A stretch of DNA of 9,995 bases. Origin: an uncultured Blautia sp. (lineage in GTDB: Bacteria > Bacillota > Clostridia > Lachnospirales > Lachnospiraceae). Shown here in pieces: positions 6,483-9,995 of this stretch. Each line of letters starts with the position of its first letter. Position 1 is the stretch's first letter. The notes beneath the pieces were generated by a model that saw only the letters and a program-made list of their open reading frames with translations, was not told where the DNA came from and did no database searches. The position numbers and the translations under genes are program-made. The stretch spans positions 1 to 9,995 of the forward strand of contig CAKSAW010000036.1 in NCBI GenBank assembly GCA_934437695.1, written 5' to 3'.

Positions 6483-7565
6483 TCAGTCACCAAAACTGAT
6501 GCCGATCTGTTTTGCAGCAACTACCAGCTGATCTTTCGGTGATACCATCTTAAGCTTGCCTGCACACTCTTCAAGAGGCACTCTTTTGATCTTGCCATTT
6601 ACCACACCGATCATTACACCGTATACACCATCCATGATCGCCTGAGCTGCACCTGCACCGATCCTTGTAGAAAGAACGCGGTCATACGGACACGGTTCTC
6701 CTCCTCTCTGTGTATGTCCGGGAACTGTGACGCGGACTTCACTTCCTATCTCTTTATAGATCTGATCTGCGATTTCATAGGAAACAGACGGATATTTTTT
6801 TGCTCTGGCTTCCAGTTTCTCTTTATATTTCTTCTTTGGAAGTTCTGCGTCTTCTTTGGAGATAGCGCCCTCTGCAACTGCAAGGATCGTAAAACGTTTA
6901 CCTGCTTTTGCACGTTTCTGGATTGCCTGTGTGACCTTCTTAATGTCATACGGGATCTCCGGAATCAGGATAATGTCTGCACCGCCTGCAACACCTGCAT
7001 GAAGTGTCAGGCTTCCTACTTTATGTCCCATGATCTCCACAATAAATACACGTCCGTGTGAAGATGCTGTTGTATGGATACAGTCAATTGCATTTGTGGC
7101 AATGTTTACCGCACTCTGGAAACCAAAAGTCATATCTGTTCCATAGATGTCATTATCAATAGTCTTTGGAAGATGGATAATGTTCAGGCCTTCTTCTCTC
7201 AGAAGGTTTGCTGTTTTCTGAGTGCCATTTCCACCAAGGATCACAAGACAATCAAGACAGAGTTTATAATAAGTCTGCTTCATTGCTTCAACCTTATCCA
7301 GACCCTTCTCATCAGGAACACGCATCAGTTTGAACGGCTGTCTGGAAGTTCCAAGAATCGTACCGCCCTGTGTGAGGATTCCGGAGAAATCTTTGGATGT
7401 GAGCATACGGTATTTTCCATAGATCAGTCCTTTGTACCCATCGTCAAATCCATAAACTTCCAGTTCATCCAGATTGTTGCTCAGTCCCTTTACCACTCCC
7501 CGCATGGTAGCGTTAAGTGCCTGACAGTCACCACCGCTGGTAAGCATACCTATTCTTTTAATCAT
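6483..7565 (-). CDS. 6-phosphofructokinase (group III / mixed-substrate-like)
   Basis: Phosphorylates fructose 6-phosphate to fructose 1,6-bisphosphate, the committing step of glycolysis. The protein has 360 residues with the PFK fold: LTSGGD near 8-13, the catalytic motif TIDND (135-139, base Asp137), GFQSAV, GGAD and GHTQRGG (283-289). Compared with Escherichia coli PfkA (numbering offset +10), Gly114 matches the ATP-type Gly104. However, Lys134 matches the Lys of PPi-dependent and group III enzymes instead of Gly124, Asn113 replaces the Mg-binding Asp103, and His181 replaces Arg171. The phosphoryl donor (ATP or PPi) is therefore not certain. The frame reaches an ATG at 7580, but that ATG overlaps the ribosome binding site; the ATG at 7565 has GGAGG 8 nt upstream. 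It is monocistronic or reads into dnaX; no minus-strand terminator follows. Confidence 0.93.
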   Translation of the reverse strand: MIKRIGMLTSGGDCQALNATMRGVVKGLSNNLDELEVYGFDDGYKGLIYGKYRMLTSKDFSGILTQGGTILGTSRQPFKLMRVPDEKGLDKVEAMKQTYYKLCLDCLVILGGNGTQKTANLLREEGLNIIHLPKTIDNDIYGTDMTFGFQSAVNIATNAIDCIHTTASSHGRVFIVEIMGHKVGSLTLHAGVAGGADIILIPEIPYDIKKVTQAIQKRAKAGKRFTILAVAEGAISKEDAELPKKKYKEKLEARAKKYPSVSYEIADQIYKEIGSEVRVTVPGHTQRGGEPCPYDRVLSTRIGAGAAQAIMDGVYGVMIGVVNGKIKRVPLEECAGKLKMVSPKDQLVVAAKQIGISFGD

Positions 7566-7573
7566 GATAGTAT

Positions 7574-7578
7574 CCTCC
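7574..7578 (-). promoter_or_regulatory. Ribosome binding site that fixes the phosphofructokinase start
   Basis: GGAGG on the minus strand stands 8 nt before the ATG at 7565. The upstream in-frame ATG at 7580 overlaps this site and has none of its own. Confidence 0.85.
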
Positions 7579-7743
7579 ATTTCTGTGTTTTAACAATTAT
7601 CAATATCCGCAGCAAGACACGCAGTATCTTCATGGTTATCGCAAACAAAGTAAGCGTTAACTATCCATGTGTTATCATTCGTGTAACAAGCTATAATACT
7701 ATACTATATCTGTTTCCAGAATAATGATAGTTTATTTCTGTTT

Positions 7744-7772
7744 ATTATATAATATTTACGGTTTTCACACAA
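7744..7772 (-). promoter_or_regulatory. Promoter of the phosphofructokinase gene
   Basis: On the minus strand, -35 TTGTGT (7767-7772) and -10 TATAAT (7744-7749) are separated by 17 bp. The start near 7737 gives a long leader of about 172 nt, for which I see no recognised riboswitch. The -35 overlaps a small inverted repeat, ACAC-AATA-GTGT (7767-7778). It is divergent from the SRP RNA promoter about 50 bp away. Confidence 0.55.
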
Positions 7773-7821
7773 TAGTGTTGGAAATCTTTTATTCCAATCC
7801 TTTTGTTCTGATGATTCTCTA

Positions 7822-7850
7822 TTGACAAAATCTCAGACCGCCTATATAAT
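7822..7850 (+). promoter_or_regulatory. Consensus sigma-A promoter of the SRP RNA gene
   Basis: TTGACA (7822-7827) and TATAAT (7845-7850) are perfect consensus hexamers with the ideal 17-bp spacer. The predicted start near 7857 coincides with the first base of the terminal helix of the RNA. Such strength fits a stable, abundant RNA. Confidence 0.93.
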
Positions 7851-7856
7851 CAAGAG

Positions 7857-8116
7857 TGCGCAGCCGGGGAGATAGCGGTGCCCTGTACCTGCAATCCGCT
7901 ACAGCAGGGGTGATGCCAATCTGAGGCTTGTATCCTGTGGAGCTGCCCTCTATAAGTGGCGTTGACGTTTGGGTCTTACGCAACAGGAATCTGTGAACCG
8001 TGTCAGGACAGGAATGTAGCAGCACTAAGCAGAAGCTCTTGTGTGCCGTAAGGGTGCCTGGGCTGAGTTAACTGTAGAGGTAACGTCTGTGGGACCATTC
8101 CGAGGTGCGGCGCGCA
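7857..8116 (+). ncRNA. ffs: Large-type (Gram-positive) signal recognition particle RNA
   Basis: The 4.5S/7S-type RNA of the signal recognition particle, which with Ffh directs ribosomes making membrane proteins to the translocase. It is about 260 nt, close to the 271-nt scRNA of Bacillus subtilis. TGCGC (7857-7861) pairs with GCGCA (8112-8116) to close the molecule. The Alu domain has the characteristic GGTGCCCTGTA...CCGCTACAGCAGGGGTG pattern (about 7877-7914). The conserved Ffh-binding hairpin is at 8003-8023, with CAGG, GGAA at 8011-8014 and AGCAGC. The presence of the Alu domain marks the long bacterial form. It is the only plus-strand gene here, facing the MATE gene. Any open frame across it is spurious. 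Confidence 0.95.
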
Positions 8117-8129
8117 AAAAAGAATATTC

Positions 8130-8146
8130 ATGATGCAGGTCATCAT
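8130..8146 (+). other. Small stem-loop in the 3' trailer of SRP RNA
   Basis: ATGATG (8130-8135) and CATCAT (8141-8146) can pair over a CAGGT loop. The element lies between the mature RNA end and its terminator, so it would be part of the precursor and could serve in 3' processing. Confidence 0.4.
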
Positions 8147-8152
8147 ATAACA

Positions 8153-8207
8153 AAAAGCATTCGGAATTTTATCTGTTGATAATTTCCTGAATGCTTTTCT
8201 TATTTTT
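8153..8207. terminator. Bidirectional terminator between SRP RNA and the MATE gene
   Basis: AAAAGCATTC plus GGAA (8153-8166) pairs with TTCC plus GAATGCTTTT (8184-8198), with one bulged T, giving a 14-bp stem. On the plus strand TTTTCTTATTTTT follows, ending the SRP RNA transcript. On the minus strand TTTTTGTTATAT follows, so it can also stop MATE-gene transcripts. Confidence 0.85.
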
Positions 8208-8231
8208 GCGGTTCACAAAAAGTCCATATAA

Positions 8232-8271
8232 TGACAGAGGCAGGAAAGAATCCCGCCCCTGTCATATTTTT
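8232..8271 (-). terminator. Second hairpin terminator, after the MATE gene
   Basis: The arms 8232-8244 and 8252-8264 form 13 pairs with a 7-nt loop. In minus-strand RNA the two non-Watson-Crick positions are G-U pairs, while in plus-strand RNA they are A-C mismatches, so the helix fits the MATE transcript better. The clear U-tract (TATTTTT, 8265-8271) is however on the plus side, so it may also back up termination of plus-strand transcripts. Confidence 0.6.
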
Positions 8272-8303
8272 CACTTATACAATTTCCATCAGACAAAAAA
8301 TAA

Positions 8304-9671
8304 TTAATCCTCCACTGCCTGTACCTGACTTTTATTCTTATATTTTTTCATTACATGGAAGTAATATGGAATCAATGGGATTAATGCCGCAATCCATGCA
8401 GCAGGATCTGCCAGACATACACCGGCAAAGGAAGTATGTCCTGCGATCAGCACAACGATTCCCGTTCTTGCCACCAGTTCAAATACCCCGCCAAGCATTG
8501 GTACAAGTCCATATCCCATTCCCTGCAGAGTATTTCGATAAAGGAAAATACTTCCAAGAAACGGATATGCCCAGAATACTGTCCGGAAATAAGTGACAGA
8601 AACATTTACTACATCCTGTTCTGACGGACTCACAAAAAGATATGTCAGATATTTTCCGAAGAAAAACATCAGGAACATAACAAAAACGCTCCATCCCAGT
8701 ATCATCATCTGTGTACAGCGAACTCCCTGTTTTACACGATCCATCTCTCCTGCACCCCGGTTCTGACCTACATAGGTTGCAATGGTTGCACCAAAGGCCG
8801 TAAATACTGTAGCAAAAATATTCTGGATCTTACCTGCTGCTGAAAATCCCGCCATATGTACAGGTCCGTAAATATTCACCGCGCTCTGCACAATAATGGT
8901 TCCGATTGCTGTAATCGAGAACTGCAATCCCATAGGAATTCCAAGCTTCAAAAGCCTGCCGAAACTGTCCCAGCATATCTCAAAATCCTTCCGCTCCAGA
9001 TGAAGAATTGGAAATCTTTTTACAATATAAATCAGGCAGCACACTGCCGAAATTCCCTGTGCGATCACTGTGGCATATCCGCATCCTTCTACACCCATTC
9101 CAAAGACTGCAATAAAAACTACATCCAGAATAACATTGATCACAGCCGAAATGATCAGGAAATACAATGGCGACTTGGAGTCACCCAGTGCACGCAGGAA
9201 AGCCGCAAGTGCATTGTATGCACCTGTGATAATAAGACCTGCATAAATAATTCCCATATATGCAGTTACATCACTAAATACCTCTTCCGGCGAATTCATC
9301 AGATGCAGAATTGGTTTGTTCGCAAGACTGAATCCTATTGTCATGACAATGGAAAATGCAGCCATAAGGTAAATGGACATGGCAACATAATGGCGCATCC
9401 TGTCAAACTTTTTCGCTCCGAACATCTGGGCTACGATAATCGCAAATCCACTGCTGAGTCCATTCAGCCAGCCGGTCACAAAAAACATCAGTGAACCGGT
9501 GCTTCCGATAGCTGCAAGGGCATTTACTCCGATAAATTTTCCGGCAACAATGGAATCTGCAATATTATAAAACTGCTGAAAAAGATTTCCCAGGCACATT
9601 GGGATCATAAATTTTATTATCAGACTCACCGGACTGCCGACGGTCATGTCGTTTGTTGTATCTTTTTTCAT
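8304..9671 (-). CDS. MATE-family multidrug/toxin efflux transporter
   Basis: A 455-residue membrane antiporter of the MATE family, which expels organic cations, drugs or metabolites in exchange for Na+ or H+. It shows the standard size, a short polar N-terminus, and about 12 hydrophobic segments arranged as two six-helix halves. The first half contains QQFYNIADSIVAGKFIG (about residues 33-49), a typical MATE helix 1-2 signature, and GSTGSL. The second half starts near KLGIPMGLQFS. A Lys-rich cytoplasmic tail ends the protein. The substrate cannot be inferred. The ATG at 9671 has only a weak, distant GAGG (12 nt) in front. It lies 150 nt after tadA with no terminator between, so cotranscription with tadA is likely. 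Two hairpins follow it, shared with the convergent SRP RNA gene. Confidence 0.93.
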   Translation of the reverse strand: MKKDTTNDMTVGSPVSLIIKFMIPMCLGNLFQQFYNIADSIVAGKFIGVNALAAIGSTGSLMFFVTGWLNGLSSGFAIIVAQMFGAKKFDRMRHYVAMSIYLMAAFSIVMTIGFSLANKPILHLMNSPEEVFSDVTAYMGIIYAGLIITGAYNALAAFLRALGDSKSPLYFLIISAVINVILDVVFIAVFGMGVEGCGYATVIAQGISAVCCLIYIVKRFPILHLERKDFEICWDSFGRLLKLGIPMGLQFSITAIGTIIVQSAVNIYGPVHMAGFSAAGKIQNIFATVFTAFGATIATYVGQNRGAGEMDRVKQGVRCTQMMILGWSVFVMFLMFFFGKYLTYLFVSPSEQDVVNVSVTYFRTVFWAYPFLGSIFLYRNTLQGMGYGLVPMLGGVFELVARTGIVVLIAGHTSFAGVCLADPAAWIAALIPLIPYYFHVMKKYKNKSQVQAVED

Positions 9672-9702
9672 TCTTTTTATTCGCCTCTTTTTATTTCTGC
9701 CT

Positions 9703-9721
9703 GTAACATTAATCCTGTTAC
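9703..9721. promoter_or_regulatory. Inverted repeat upstream of the MATE gene
   Basis: GTAACA (9703-9708) and TGTTAC (9716-9721) flank a 7-bp centre, 32 bp before the MATE start. It could be an operator or a small mRNA hairpin; no regulator gene is adjacent, and it may be chance. Confidence 0.3.
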
Positions 9722-9766
9722 TTCTATTACTTCTATTATTTCTATTACTTTTATTACTCTTATTGC
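9713..9766. repeat. Tandem 9-base repeat, six degenerate copies
   Basis: Six consecutive 9-mers based on TTCTATTAC: TCCTGTTAC, TTCTATTAC, TTCTATTAT, TTCTATTAC, TTTTATTAC and TCTTATTGC. They fill the middle of the tadA-MATE spacer. On the minus strand the whole spacer (9672-9821) is A-rich with very little C, so its mRNA would be largely unstructured. Such short repeats can change copy number by replication slippage. Confidence 0.8.
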
Positions 9767-9821
9767 CTTTAAGATTTTTCCTGTTTTTGTTTTTCCATTT
9801 TTGTTTTTGTGTTTTTTACTT

Positions 9822-9995
9822 TTATTGTTCCGGTTCTCTCTCCGGATTCTTCTGTGCAGCTTTAAGAACTGCCTTTTCCTGTTTCTTTCTCTCACGAAGT
9901 TTTTTGAAAAACTCGGACAACATAGAAGAACATTCCTCTTCCAGAATTCCCTGTGTGATCTTTACCTGATGATTAAATCCATCCACCTGCAAAAG
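9822..9995 (-). CDS. tadA: tRNA-specific adenosine deaminase TadA (partial, C-terminal 57 residues)
   Basis: TadA converts the wobble adenosine of tRNA-Arg(ACG) to inosine, needed to read CGC and CGA codons. Only the last 57 residues plus the TAA are in the window. They match the family's C-terminal region: FNHQVKITQGILEEEC followed by FFKKLRERKK, the final helix that helps bind the anticodon arm. The tail is extended by about 17 residues rich in Lys, Glu and Pro. The catalytic HxE and PCxxC zinc motifs lie upstream, outside the window. Its place near the SRP RNA and dnaX-ebfC-recR agrees with the order known from Bacillus subtilis (tadA, scr, dnaX, yaaK, recR). The assignment is good but depends on the C-terminal segment plus context. 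Confidence 0.85.
   Translation of the reverse strand, partial: LLQVDGFNHQVKITQGILEEECSSMLSEFFKKLRERKKQEKAVLKAAQKNPEREPEQ

Noticed and set aside
7566..7737. Possible riboswitch in the long phosphofructokinase leader
   Set aside because: The leader is long, and a TGTTA...TAACA inverted repeat is present near 7670-7690, but no known riboswitch core or expression-platform terminator is recognisable.
7819..8025. 68-codon minus-strand open frame across the 5' half of the SRP RNA gene
   Set aside because: It lies antisense to a clearly structured RNA and its promoter, has no ribosome binding site and no recognisable protein features.
9677..9895. 72-codon minus-strand frame ending 5 nt before the MATE start
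   Set aside because: It begins at a GTG inside tadA without a ribosome binding site, overlaps the tadA 3' end in another frame, and its low-complexity Lys/Ile/Val sequence is simply the A-rich 9-base repeat translated.
9646..9969. 107-codon plus-strand frame with long Leu/Phe runs, resembling a membrane protein
   Set aside because: The Leu/Phe runs come from the T-rich strand of the tandem repeat; the frame overlaps tadA and MATE in antisense and has no start signals.

Overview
The window looks like a chromosomal housekeeping segment from a low-to-mid GC Bacillota genome. It is probably a gut Clostridia/Lachnospiraceae-type organism, judging from the split transketolase, the AGGAGG-type ribosome binding sites, the group-III-like phosphofructokinase and the large Gram-positive SRP RNA. 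The taxonomic call is inference. All nine complete protein genes and both partial ones read on the minus strand. The single plus-strand gene is the SRP RNA.

Reading along the minus strand from right to left: the 3' end of tadA (9822-9995) is followed by a 150-base A/T-rich spacer with a 9-base tandem repeat, then a MATE efflux gene (8304-9671). A convergent terminator zone (8153-8271) separates MATE from the plus-strand SRP RNA gene (7857-8116). The SRP RNA has a consensus promoter, and a divergent promoter drives a phosphofructokinase gene (6483-7565). Next comes the DNA replication/repair cluster dnaX-ebfC-recR (6369 to 3751), with its own promoter and a GC-rich leader hairpin. A LacI/GalR-family regulator (2619-3710) follows closely. 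After a 277-base intergenic region with two sigma-A-like promoters and several palindromes comes a non-oxidative pentose-phosphate operon: transaldolase (1688-2341), transketolase N-terminal subunit (833-1672) and transketolase C-terminal subunit (1-845, running off the window).

Three themes emerge. (1) tadA, SRP RNA, dnaX, ebfC and recR keep the neighbourhood known from Bacillus subtilis, but here the SRP RNA is inverted and a MATE gene and a phosphofructokinase have been interposed. (2) Sugar-phosphate metabolism appears twice: phosphofructokinase, and the transaldolase/transketolase operon that interconverts pentose and hexose phosphates and feeds glycolysis. The adjacent LacI-type protein is the obvious candidate regulator, and repeated A/T palindromes at the operon promoter are candidate operators. 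(3) I see no phage, IS element, CRISPR, toxin-antitoxin or defence system. The points worth checking are regulatory and evolutionary rather than a new system.
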